Positions 25,808-34,147 of a DNA stretch of 45,484 nucleotides are shown here, one piece after another. The DNA is from Calothrix sp. MO_192.B10 (lineage in GTDB: Bacteria; Cyanobacteriota; Cyanobacteriia; Cyanobacteriales; Nostocaceae). The first letter of the stretch is position 1, and the number at the start of each line of letters is the position of its first letter. The stretch is from assembly GCA_030065055.1 (NCBI GenBank), contig JASJDS010000032.1:1-45484 (forward strand), in the 5' to 3' direction. Both the position numbers and the translations under genes were made by a program. Under the pieces are notes generated by a model. That model worked only from the letters and a program-made list of their open reading frames with translations. It had not been told where the DNA came from and searched no databases.

Positions 25808-26704
25808 TTATGCTTCTAACCACTTTGAGAGGTCACGCTGAATTAGGTTCTGGAGTTCAAAGATATCCTCCCGGAATACTTCAATTAATTCCTTCTGTAT
25901 ATCCAGGGGAGATTGGGGCTTCAAAGAGTTCTGAGTTCTAAGGTAGTTGGCAATATTTTTTCTGAACCTAACCGGAAGAATTGGTCTAAGAAAATTCCTT
26001 ACTGGGTTTTCTGTATTTAGAAGAGCATCTATAGTTTTGTTTTTACGAGTGCCAGATATATTTAAACGGGTGAAAACTTCTGGCATAAATGTATCATCTA
26101 CATCCAGAAATTGAAAAATGTCCTTGATTAGCTCAGCAGGATTATTATTCAAATCTTCGTAAAGGTAAACCTTAATCTGACTAATGTCAAAATTCTCAAA
26201 ATAGCGCTTCAACTGAATAGAATAAAATCCCATTTGTTTATAACGCCAAAGATACTCCCAATTTTGATTAATACGTGTTTCTTCCTCTCCCAGAGCCTTG
26301 CCAAAATCTAGTGGCTCACGTTCATCTCTGATGGCGTGCATAAAGCTAGAATAAGCTCTATCTACTGGGTTACGCAGGATGACAATCAATTTGGCATCAG
26401 GTATATAGTGTTTTATGCGTTCAGGAGCTTTCTGGCTATACAAGTACCAAGTAGTTGCTTCACCAATAGCTATCTCATTTGCAGCACCTTGAAACAGTTG
26501 ACGATATTCTTCTATATCAGTTACTACATGGTTGTATAATTCTGCATCACCAGGTCCAGAAAAGTTTGGTTTTTCACCCTCAAAGTCGAAAAAGCCTGGT
26601 TCTTTTACAGGACTCATGTAAATCTGGGGATGCTGATTCAAATAATGCCATAGAGCAGTTGTTCCAGCTTTTTGAGCACCTATAATGAGAAAGTTGGGGA
26701 TCAT
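25808..26704 (-). CDS. PAPS-dependent sulfotransferase
   Basis: 298 residues. The 5'-phosphosulfate loop is QKAGTTAL (~11-18) and the 3'-phosphate site is RNPVDRAYSSFMH (~111-123), both classic for the Sulfotransfer_1 / heparan N-deacetylase-sulfotransferase-like family. KEPGFFDFE (~34-42) matches the substrate-proximal region of that family. It moves sulfate from PAPS to a hydroxyl or amine, here probably on the polysaccharide made by the surrounding transferases. The locus also carries sat and cysC, which make its donor. It sits between two glycosyltransferase genes on the same strand with 64 and 26 bp spacing. Confidence 0.93.
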   Translation of the reverse strand: MIPNFLIIGAQKAGTTALWHYLNQHPQIYMSPVKEPGFFDFEGEKPNFSGPGDAELYNHVVTDIEEYRQLFQGAANEIAIGEATTWYLYSQKAPERIKHYIPDAKLIVILRNPVDRAYSSFMHAIRDEREPLDFGKALGEEETRINQNWEYLWRYKQMGFYSIQLKRYFENFDISQIKVYLYEDLNNNPAELIKDIFQFLDVDDTFMPEVFTRLNISGTRKNKTIDALLNTENPVRNFLRPILPVRFRKNIANYLRTQNSLKPQSPLDIQKELIEVFREDIFELQNLIQRDLSKWLEA

Positions 26705-26769
26705 ATTTGCTAAAGTATAAAATGATTAGAAATTCCAGGTCGTAACTATGGGTAAATTTTATCTTTCAA

Positions 26770-27693
26770 CTACTGATGTCTAATTAAAGACTTTACTGTC
26801 CTGCGAATTTTTTGTTGCCAAGTTTCTGCCCATATCTTTTTATAACGAAGATAGTCATACTCTCGGTCTACAGCTATTCCTAGGGGAGGTTGCACAGGAA
26901 AATTAATCGGGAATGTTGGCATATTAGTCCTCTTGTCATGAGATGAGGTTGTATGCGTTCCTTCTGCTGAAAAACCTATATTTGAGATTAAATTAACAGA
27001 GGGTGTAACAGAAAAACCTGAATAAGCCAGACACATAAATAAAAATTGGTAAGCCCAACTATTAATCTTACCGTTGTATGTATTATCTAGGTGTTGCTTG
27101 CGATTAAGATATTGTTTTTCATCAGCAATTACATCTCTTACTCGATTCTTAATTTCAGGCATTGACCACAATTTCATATCCACATCATAGCAGTCCCATG
27201 CCCTTTTCCATGTAGCCCAACCCCAACAGTTAAAGTAGTAAGAAAAATGATAACTTTGAATATCTGATTTCCATTCACCCAATAGATTTGTACCAGTAAT
27301 ACTCATAACTCGCTGGTCATTTCTATATTTTTCTAATAGTTCTTCACAAAACCGGAAAAAAGTAAGTTCGGGCAAACAATCATCTTCCAGGATAATTGCT
27401 TCTTCAACATTATTAAAAACCCAGTTTAATCCACTTGATACGCGCTCCTTGCATCCCATATTTACATCAGCATAGTTTTTGAGCACCTCGCAGTCCCAGT
27501 CAACGCGATCGATAATTGCACGAACTGCTTCACACTTTTCTGCTTCGCCAGAACGATCGGCGCGTGGTCCGTCTGCAATTACAAAAAGTTTTGGTGGTTT
27601 TGCTTGGCGGATTGCTTCAAATACTTTTTCAGTTGTATCTGGGCGTTTGAAGATAATAAATGCAACGGGTGTTTTTAACTGCCAATTAAACAT
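26770..27693 (-). CDS. Glycosyltransferase, GT2-like (HlpA / GNT-I-like group)
   Basis: 307 residues. It opens with FIIFKRPDTTEKVFEAIR and ADGPRADR, then EEAIILEDDCLP (~96-107) with the acidic metal-binding cluster, and CWGWATWKRAWD (~151-162). This pattern is annotated in cyanobacteria as a hemolytic-protein-HlpA-like or GNT-I-like transferase; the haemolysin name has no functional basis here. It probably adds an inner or side-chain sugar. AAGGA lies nine bases before the ATG and supports the start. Confidence 0.82.
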   Translation of the reverse strand: MFNWQLKTPVAFIIFKRPDTTEKVFEAIRQAKPPKLFVIADGPRADRSGEAEKCEAVRAIIDRVDWDCEVLKNYADVNMGCKERVSSGLNWVFNNVEEAIILEDDCLPELTFFRFCEELLEKYRNDQRVMSITGTNLLGEWKSDIQSYHFSYYFNCWGWATWKRAWDCYDVDMKLWSMPEIKNRVRDVIADEKQYLNRKQHLDNTYNGKINSWAYQFLFMCLAYSGFSVTPSVNLISNIGFSAEGTHTTSSHDKRTNMPTFPINFPVQPPLGIAVDREYDYLRYKKIWAETWQQKIRRTVKSLIRHQ

Positions 27694-27741
27694 TGAAAAA
27701 TGTCCTTGTAAAATAAATGTTTATATCATAAATTTAAAATA

Positions 27742-28881
27742 TTAGACAAGATTTGCTAATTTACAAATTCGCTCTAACTTGGAAATATCTATCTTTATAT
27801 CTGCATGTACAGGGGAAATATGATCCGGCGAAACCTTCTCGCCTATTACATAGTAATAATCAGTATTTGCATAACTAGCAAAAGTAAAATTAGTTGTATC
27901 AAAATGATTAAAAGAATATAATTCTATTACTTTGGTATTAGGTCTAGCAAATATCAAGTTATGTAAAGCAGAACCATGAGGGGCAATGATAACATCAGCG
28001 TTAGAAAATATATCGGCTTGTTCCTGAACTGTTCTACCATCCATAACTAAGGGTAAAAATCCTAATTTATCCAGATAATTGAGAATTTCATTTTCATTAA
28101 TAACTTTTCTTTTACTAACATTTCCTCTTGGAACATATATTTTTTTATAAGCATGATTATTGGAGCTGTTCTGACTTATCGGAAACAATTCTCTAAGAAA
28201 TCTAAAAGTAAAAATATCCGTGTATTGGCTACCACCATTTTGTCTTATTTTATATCTGAGAGCTATTAACGAGCAATCAGCTTTACAAGGATAGTTGATA
28301 ATCTGCTGCCTATCTATACCAAGTTTAGTAAGGGTCTCTATTTGAAAGTTAGATATTGGACAATCCCCGATATAGTAATAATCAATATTTTGTTTACCAA
28401 TATTTTTCCAATAAATTCTAATTAAAGGCAATGTATATTGAAGCCAATGACCGTAATGATTAGGAACTGTATTAGATATATAAGCAACTGTACCCTTAAT
28501 TTTTTTGCACCTAGAAAGTGATTGTTTGGAAATAGTTAACTGAGAAAACTCAATTTGTGGTTCGTAAATAACATTTAAATTGTTATCAAATAGATGGTTA
28601 TTGCGAAAACTAAATTCCCGATTGTTAATGTCTAGTAAAACATATTCACCCCTAACCTTGAACGGCTGAAAATTAATTAAATAATCTTCTTCTAAACAGC
28701 GGGCTGGTTTAATTTCTACATCTTCTTCCTCGACTATCTTGAAAAACTTTATATCTTTTCTGTCACCAAGTATCTTATCGACATTATCAATGGTAAGTTG
28801 GATTGAACCTCGGGGACGCTTTCCAGTCATCCGATATAGTTTAATCAGTTTTCGTTTTATTTTCGAGATGATTTTTTTCAT
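27742..28881 (-). CDS. Glycosyltransferase family 61 protein (DUF563)
   Basis: 379 residues. Family features: HYGHWLQYTLPLI (~140-152), IYVPRGNVSKRKVINENEI (~248-266) and IIAPHGSALHNLIFARPNTKVIEL (~305-328), the latter being the GT61 C-terminal nucleotide-sugar region. The gene is markedly AT-rich with many AAA/AAT codons compared with the Wzc-type and sat genes. Acceptor and sugar unknown. The N-terminal ~80 residues lack recognised motifs and are Lys-rich. Confidence 0.85.
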   Translation of the reverse strand: MKKIISKIKRKLIKLYRMTGKRPRGSIQLTIDNVDKILGDRKDIKFFKIVEEEDVEIKPARCLEEDYLINFQPFKVRGEYVLLDINNREFSFRNNHLFDNNLNVIYEPQIEFSQLTISKQSLSRCKKIKGTVAYISNTVPNHYGHWLQYTLPLIRIYWKNIGKQNIDYYYIGDCPISNFQIETLTKLGIDRQQIINYPCKADCSLIALRYKIRQNGGSQYTDIFTFRFLRELFPISQNSSNNHAYKKIYVPRGNVSKRKVINENEILNYLDKLGFLPLVMDGRTVQEQADIFSNADVIIAPHGSALHNLIFARPNTKVIELYSFNHFDTTNFTFASYANTDYYYVIGEKVSPDHISPVHADIKIDISKLERICKLANLV

Positions 28882-28937
28882 GTTTTGCGATTGATTTATT
28901 TAACCATTTTGTATTTTTTTGACAAGAGAATTTCTCT

Positions 28938-29140
28938 CTAACACTGCTTGCCAACAACTTCTTGATAACTACCCGATTTAACTACACTACTTTTATCTAA
29001 CAAAGAGACGCGATCGCAATGTTCAACAATAGAAAGACAATGAGCAATAATAATCAAAGTTTTTGTACCAGCCAGAGATTTAATTGCTTCACTTACCAAC
29101 CGCTCCGTTTCATTATCTATCTAGCGCAGAAGTCGCTTCA
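28938..29140 (-). pseudogene. Remnant of the C-terminus of the ABC exporter gene
   Basis: About 200 bp match the 3' end of the ABC gene at 31760-33559 (its 31.77-31.95 kb part) at high identity. On the minus strand the frame still reads DNETERLVSEAIKSLAGT then LIIIAHCLSIVEHCDRV, ending in a divergent tail and TAG at 28938. The H-loop Arg is replaced (HRLS to HCLS), and a 4-bp insertion (TCTA) breaks the frame at the upstream end. Upstream homology stops abruptly inside the glycosyltransferase gene at 29121. It is a partial duplication or deletion scar, not a functional gene. Confidence 0.85.
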
Positions 29141-30416
29141 CTAAAGGTTTAATCTCAATCAAAGATGGAACATTTTGTAGTAGTGGGATATCTCTTTTTA
29201 AGATTCGCATACCTTCTCTTAAAAATTTAGCTCGATAGAAGTAGTTATTTTTTATTGGCTGTTGCTGTGGAGGCTTGTCATTGCAAATATCTATGAATAA
29301 ATTTAACCATTGTTTAGCATTCTCTTGGGGAGAAAATTTATTTTTAACAAAATCTATTCCATTTGCACCAAATTGCTTGGCTACTGCGGGGTTATTTAAG
29401 AGATAGAGAATACTGCTTATCAATTCCCTATCATTTTTTACTAGTAATCCTGTCTTTCCATGAGCCACAGTATCTAGTAGTCCTCCTTTAGCCGCAGACA
29501 CTACTGGAGTACCACAAGCTTGGAATTCCAAAGCAGATGAGCAAAATGTTTCTGTTAAACCTGATGGATTAGCAACTCCTATATCCGCATTTTGCAAAAT
29601 TTCAATCTTTTCAAAACCCAGTAAACCAGCAAAATGAACGGATTTGATTATGTTGCCATTTTTGTCAGAGAGGAAGGGACGGATATAATTGGCTTCATAA
29701 CTTTCTTCTGCTACTCCCCATTTTCCTAATTTGCTATTGCGATCATAAAGTTTTCCACTGCCAATAACAATAAGTTTCGCATCTGCTCTTTCTTTGATAA
29801 TATCAGGCCAAACTCTAGCAAGATAATGAAATCCCTTAGCAGGAATAATACTTCCGATAAACACAACAGTGTTTCCTTGCTTGACTATTTCATTCTTTGG
29901 AACAAAATTTTCAATATTAAAAGGATGAAAAATCCGAGTTGATTTGGCAAATATTTGATGATCGCGTAATCTATCTAGGTCCTCATGACCTACACAAACA
30001 TGAGCTTTTATTTGTAGGCAATTTGCTATTTGATATAATCCTTCAACATTTGGAGTATTGTTAGAACGAGCTATTGCTTTTAGGTTTGATTTGTTCAGAT
30101 AATCATAAATTTCATGATTTCCCTTATGAGATTTGAAGACAAAAATATTACATCCTAAAGCTTCACTTTGTACAGCAGCATCGATATCGTTAGAAGCGTA
30201 ACAAGCTTTCAGAGAAGGAGGTAATAACTCTAGATTATTAGCCAGTAATATTGGTTCTACAATATCAGGGAAATATTTATTTAAATAATAAGCTGTAGCA
30301 ATTGTAGTAAACTGAGTTCCTCCAATACCAGGATTTCCTTTTTCGGGAAACCTTAAATCTACATTAGGATATCCCTCATTTACTAGATGGAAACCTACTT
30401 TTATTTTTTGTGTCAT
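29121..30416 (-). CDS. Glycosyltransferase family 4
   Basis: 431 residues. The N-terminal GNPGIGGTQFTTIATAYYL loop binds the acceptor. The C-terminal domain has VVFIGSIIPAKGFHYLARVW (~186-205), KLIVIGSGKLYD, and ADIGVANPSGLTETFCSSALEFQACGTPVV with the EX7E-type glutamates. It is a retaining GT4 acting on the repeat unit (inferred). The last few codons (VKRLLR and stop) are read, in another frame, from the EATSALD region of the ABC-gene remnant, so the natural C-terminus was probably replaced. Confidence 0.88.
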   Translation of the reverse strand: MTQKIKVGFHLVNEGYPNVDLRFPEKGNPGIGGTQFTTIATAYYLNKYFPDIVEPILLANNLELLPPSLKACYASNDIDAAVQSEALGCNIFVFKSHKGNHEIYDYLNKSNLKAIARSNNTPNVEGLYQIANCLQIKAHVCVGHEDLDRLRDHQIFAKSTRIFHPFNIENFVPKNEIVKQGNTVVFIGSIIPAKGFHYLARVWPDIIKERADAKLIVIGSGKLYDRNSKLGKWGVAEESYEANYIRPFLSDKNGNIIKSVHFAGLLGFEKIEILQNADIGVANPSGLTETFCSSALEFQACGTPVVSAAKGGLLDTVAHGKTGLLVKNDRELISSILYLLNNPAVAKQFGANGIDFVKNKFSPQENAKQWLNLFIDICNDKPPQQQPIKNNYFYRAKFLREGMRILKRDIPLLQNVPSLIEIKPLVKRLLR

Positions 30417-30593
30417 TGCTTATTTGAGACTAATAATATCTTTCAAAGTAAACTTTTGATTACAAGTCCTATATCCCTTACAGGATAATTGATTTTTTGT
30501 TTGGTATACCCTGGATAGGAAGCTCCATTTCTCAAGATGGATGAGGTTTAGTTCAAACTAATTATCCATCCAACAACGCCTTATCCGTATGAC

Positions 30594-31580
30594 CTAAATA
30601 GGTGTAATTTTCTGAAAATAAGAGTTTATTAGTCTCATTTTTGTTCCAATTCTTAGTAGACATCTGATATCCTTAATCATGTTTGATAAAGCATAAACAA
30701 AATTAGCATATCTGGCAGATTCAATGGATAAATATAACCATTTTATAAAATATTTTTCCCTACAGTATTTACTTGCACAATATGCGTAAATTTCAGCATA
30801 CATATGCTTAATAGGTGCTATATCGACACGTCTTTCGACTAGGGGGTAAAACTTATCTGCTATGGCGAATTGAATTTTCATCCTAGTATCAAAATTTTTA
30901 AAATTAGTCGCCCTACCTTGATTGTGTATTCGCACAATTGAATTAGGTAATTCTGTGAAAATTAAACTATAACCAGCTAGTAAACAACGGATGTAAAATT
31001 CCTTATCTCCACTTATTTTATAGGTTTCATCAAATAAACCTACCTCGCTGAATACTTGTCTAGGAAAAACAACAGATGAAGGAGTGTAAATGAAACTGTT
31101 AGCGACCAGCAATTGATGGAAGGACGAAGTATATCTCTTCAAATCAGGTTTTTGCAGATAAATTTCCTTCCGATTTTTCAACGTGTTCCAAATCACTAAG
31201 GTACTGACACAGAAACACCGTTCATTAGCTTCCAGAGCAGCAAGCTGAGTCTTAAGATAGTCTTTTTCCCAAAGATCATCCGAGTCAAGGAAAGCAATAT
31301 ACTTACCTTTTGCCTCTTTAAGAGCAATATTTCGAGCAACATATGCTCCTACGTTTTGTTTCAGGCTAATCAGCCTAATGTTTGGATACTTCTGGCTAAC
31401 AATCTCTGAAGTTCTATCTGAAGAATTATCATCTACGACAATGATTTCAACAACGCCATCAAAATCTTGAGAGAACACACATGCTATTGCTTCTTCTAGC
31501 ATTGATATCCGGTTATAGGTAGGAGTAATAACCGAGACATCAGGGCTATCTGCGTCATCTTGTTGAGATAAAATGATCAT
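30594..31580 (-). CDS. Glycosyltransferase family 2
   Basis: 328 residues. GT-A fold: VSVITPTYNRISMLEEAI (~16-33), IVVDDNSSDRTSEIV (~47-61), IAFLDSDDLWEKDYL (~93-107) with the metal-binding DSDD, and FDETYKISGDKEFYIRCL with the catalytic-base region. AAAGG nine bases upstream supports the ATG at 31580. It adds one sugar; donor unknown. It is the first glycosyltransferase gene after the ABC flippase in transcription order. Confidence 0.9.
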   Translation of the reverse strand: MIILSQQDDADSPDVSVITPTYNRISMLEEAIACVFSQDFDGVVEIIVVDDNSSDRTSEIVSQKYPNIRLISLKQNVGAYVARNIALKEAKGKYIAFLDSDDLWEKDYLKTQLAALEANERCFCVSTLVIWNTLKNRKEIYLQKPDLKRYTSSFHQLLVANSFIYTPSSVVFPRQVFSEVGLFDETYKISGDKEFYIRCLLAGYSLIFTELPNSIVRIHNQGRATNFKNFDTRMKIQFAIADKFYPLVERRVDIAPIKHMYAEIYAYCASKYCREKYFIKWLYLSIESARYANFVYALSNMIKDIRCLLRIGTKMRLINSYFQKITPI

Positions 31581-31759
31581 GAAAACTAACCTTTAAACTT
31601 TGATTTAATTAAATTTATGGTAAAACGATTTACCAAAGATTTGGAAAAATTGCTAGACAAGGAAAATAACATTATCTCCTGAGCAGAAACTACTCTCTAG
31701 AACTAGATACTTTGACAGATATATACGCTGTACTAAGTGTTCAATTTTTTTCATTTTTC

Positions 31760-33559
31760 TCAAACAACAACTTCCCGATAACTTCCTGACTGAACTACCC
31801 GTCCTTTCTCCAACATATAAACGCGATCGCAATGTTCAACAGTAGAAAGACGATGAGCAATAATAATCAAAGTTTTGGTACCAGCCAGAGATTTAATCGC
31901 CTCACTCACTAGCTGCTCCGTTTCATTATCTAGGGCAGAAGTCGCTTCATCCAGCACTAAAATTTCTCTCTCATGGTAAAGCGCGCGAGCAATTCCTATC
32001 CGTTGACGCTGTCCACCAGATAAACGTACTCCTCGTTCCCCCACCGAAGTTTTAATTCCATCAGGGAGTTCCTTAACTAGTTCCTCAAGTTGAGCTGCTT
32101 TAATAGCCTGATGCAATCTCTCCCCATCAATTAGATGGTCTGCAACTCCAAAAGCGATATTTTTCTCAATGGTTTCGTCCATCAGAAAAATAGACTGGGG
32201 AATATAGCCGATGAGATTTTGCCAGGAACGGATATCTTCATATATAGAGACATTATCAACCCTGATATCTCCATTCTCAGGATATAAAAGACCTAAAATA
32301 ACATCTACTAGTGTCGTCTTTCCTGCTCCAGATTTGCCAATGAAAGCAATAGATTGACCTTTTTTAAGGTTCAAGGAAATATTATCAAGTGAAGGTTCCG
32401 TGCTTCCAGGATAGTAGTAAACTACATTACTCAATTCAATTTGATTTTCAAAAGCTATGGTGTGACTTTTAGATAATTGATCCCTATTTAAACCACCAGC
32501 ATTGGAATCTGATAAAAATTTGACATTTTTTGTTATCTCTTTATTTTCTATTTCCTTTAAATCTAAGTAAATCTTATCTACAGAATAACTACTGTTTTGC
32601 AACTGACCCATTGTTTGTACGGTTTGACTGACTGCTGGGATCAAGCGCATTGAAGCAACTGCAAACACAGCCATCACTGCGGTAATGTCTTGAATATTCT
32701 GCTGAAAAAATATTTGAGAAATAGATACAAATAGAAGTACAAATACTAGTAAACAAGTCTCAATTAAAATACGCGGCAAAATATTAGAACTCTTAAATTT
32801 AGTCGATGCAGTTGAAAATTTTTTAACTTGCTGTTCCATTTGGCTATGGAAATAAGCTTCACAGCCAATTACGCGAGTTTCTTTGAAGCTTCCTAAACCA
32901 TGATTGACAATACGAATTAGCTCTTGACTAGATTCAGATACTTCCTTTCCCCATCTTTTAAATTTATTTTTAAATGTATAAAATAGTAAAAACGTAGGTA
33001 ACATGATTGCTAAAATCATTACCAGAAGCAGTAAATCTGTTTGAGCAAGCAGCACTAACAGGATACAAACAACCGTAATATTTGCAATTACATTTAGAAT
33101 CGGCTGTACACAAAAATGATTAACTCTCATGGCTTCATGAGTCATATTCTTGATTAAGGTTGCCGTGTTTTTGCGGAGAAAAAATGTATATGGTACAGCT
33201 AGATAGGTACTAAGTAATCTTGATGATAATTTTGCTTGTAGGGTATAACTAAACTGTATAATGTATGTTCTAGCAAGAAAGTATAATACAGATTTGAGAC
33301 AAAAAAATGCAGCAATAATTAGACCTAATATGGAAATGAATTCGCTAGTGGATTGCAGATTGAACTGCATATAAACCCAATTTAAGATAGGATTTTTTGT
33401 GATTGACTCTGGTTTAGAAGCTATGCTTAAGAATGGTCCTATAAGTCCGATACCTATAGCTTCTAATAGGGATGATAAAACGAATGTCAGTAAGAGCCAA
33501 GGAAGATTTTTTCTCGAGCCTTTGAGGATATACCAAACTTTGGAGAAATATTTGATCAT
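31760..33559 (-). CDS. MsbA/PglK-type ABC exporter, likely lipid-linked glycan flippase
   Basis: 599 residues: a six-segment membrane domain (~20-330) fused to an ATPase with Walker A GKSGAGKTT (~407-415), Q-loop, signature LSGGQRQR, Walker B LVLDEATSALD and H-loop IIAHRLSTVEHCD. No peptidase domain. No MATE/Wzx-type flippase is seen in the locus, so this protein is the best candidate for moving the lipid-linked repeat unit or glycolipid across the inner membrane, as PglK does in N-glycan pathways. Lipid export is the alternative. A copy of its 3' end lies at 28938-29140. Confidence 0.87.
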   Translation of the reverse strand: MIKYFSKVWYILKGSRKNLPWLLLTFVLSSLLEAIGIGLIGPFLSIASKPESITKNPILNWVYMQFNLQSTSEFISILGLIIAAFFCLKSVLYFLARTYIIQFSYTLQAKLSSRLLSTYLAVPYTFFLRKNTATLIKNMTHEAMRVNHFCVQPILNVIANITVVCILLVLLAQTDLLLLVMILAIMLPTFLLFYTFKNKFKRWGKEVSESSQELIRIVNHGLGSFKETRVIGCEAYFHSQMEQQVKKFSTASTKFKSSNILPRILIETCLLVFVLLFVSISQIFFQQNIQDITAVMAVFAVASMRLIPAVSQTVQTMGQLQNSSYSVDKIYLDLKEIENKEITKNVKFLSDSNAGGLNRDQLSKSHTIAFENQIELSNVVYYYPGSTEPSLDNISLNLKKGQSIAFIGKSGAGKTTLVDVILGLLYPENGDIRVDNVSIYEDIRSWQNLIGYIPQSIFLMDETIEKNIAFGVADHLIDGERLHQAIKAAQLEELVKELPDGIKTSVGERGVRLSGGQRQRIGIARALYHEREILVLDEATSALDNETEQLVSEAIKSLAGTKTLIIIAHRLSTVEHCDRVYMLEKGRVVQSGSYREVVV

Positions 33560-33646
33560 GAAGCTTGCTATTTTACTTTTGAAGTTAACTGAAAGTCGAT
33601 TGACTTAATTGACTTATATATGAAATCCAGTTAATTACTGATCATA

Positions 33647-33791
33647 TGTCATTGCGAGCGTAACGGAGTGGAGCGAAGCATAAGCCCTAACGGGCACGCT
33701 CCGCGTTTCTTGAATGCCCGGAGGGCTATACACAAGGCTTCTGCGATTGCTTCACTTCTTACCCTACGGGAAGCTTCGCAACGCAATGACA
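33647..33791. repeat. TGTCATTGCGAGCG inverted-repeat element
   Basis: Starts TGTCATTGCGAGCGTAACGG and ends in the inverse, CGCAACGCAATGACA. Between them lie GC-rich hairpin units (CGGGCACGCTCCGCG, TGCCCGGAGGGCTA). It is a well-known type of dispersed repeat in nostocalean genomes. A further partial copy, in inverted orientation, lies at ~33953-33986 inside the next element. Confidence 0.8.
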
Positions 33792-33885
33792 ATTGTTCAA
33801 CCGGATTTGATATTACACATTCTGTTGGGGATTACTGTAAGAGTTAAATGATGGAGTCAGGCGATTTGTCTCATACCAAATCGCC

Positions 33886-34016
33886 TAAGTAAGTCGGCAC
33901 AAATAAACATCACTATGTAACAGAATGTAAACTAGCACAAAACCCTTGGGATTGCTTCGTTTCACTTCGTTCCACTCGCAATGACATACCTTGAATTTTT
34001 TACGCCGACTTACTTA
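33886..34016. mobile_element. 131-bp TAAGTAAGTCGGC inverted-repeat element
   Basis: Left end TAAGTAAGTCGGCACAAA; right end reverse-complements to TAAGTAAGTCGGCGTAAA, so the terminal inverted repeats match over 18 bp with two mismatches. The interior carries a TGTCATTGCGAG-type repeat. The right end with its TCAAGGTATGTC neighbour recurs at ~17.49 kb. Non-coding, probably a miniature transposable element. Confidence 0.75.
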
Positions 34017-34057
34017 CCAAAAAACCGGTGTTGCTGATTGGAAGTATGAATCCTGGT

Positions 34058-34086
34058 GTAGAGACGTTGCACTGCAACGTCTCTAC
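34058..34086. repeat. GTAGAGACG stem-loop repeat, copy 2
   Basis: GTAGAGACGTTGCA followed by a single C and TGCAACGTCTCTAC: a perfect 14-bp inverted repeat around one base, 60 bp downstream of the Wzc-type gene stop. Same family as 16518-16545. Confidence 0.85.
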
Positions 34087-34147
34087 AAAGGTTTTGGAAG
34101 GACGCAACATCATTTTCATACATAGATTAAGCAACGCCAAAAAAACC

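Larger units (their letters stand above)
33560..34147. other. 588-bp repeat-rich gap between the flippase and Wzc-type genes
   Basis: No gene. It holds a TGTCATTGCGAGCG element (33647-33791), a GCGATTTG hairpin (33861-33884), a TAAGTAAGTCGGC element (33886-34016) and the GTAGAGACGTTGCA stem-loop (34058-34086). The stack of palindromes may reduce transcription from the Wzc-type gene into the rest of the locus. Confidence 0.75.

Noticed and set aside
26770-27693. Haemolysin-type toxin (HlpA-like naming)
   Set aside because: The EDDCLP acidic motif and the locus context indicate a glycosyltransferase; the name is historical.
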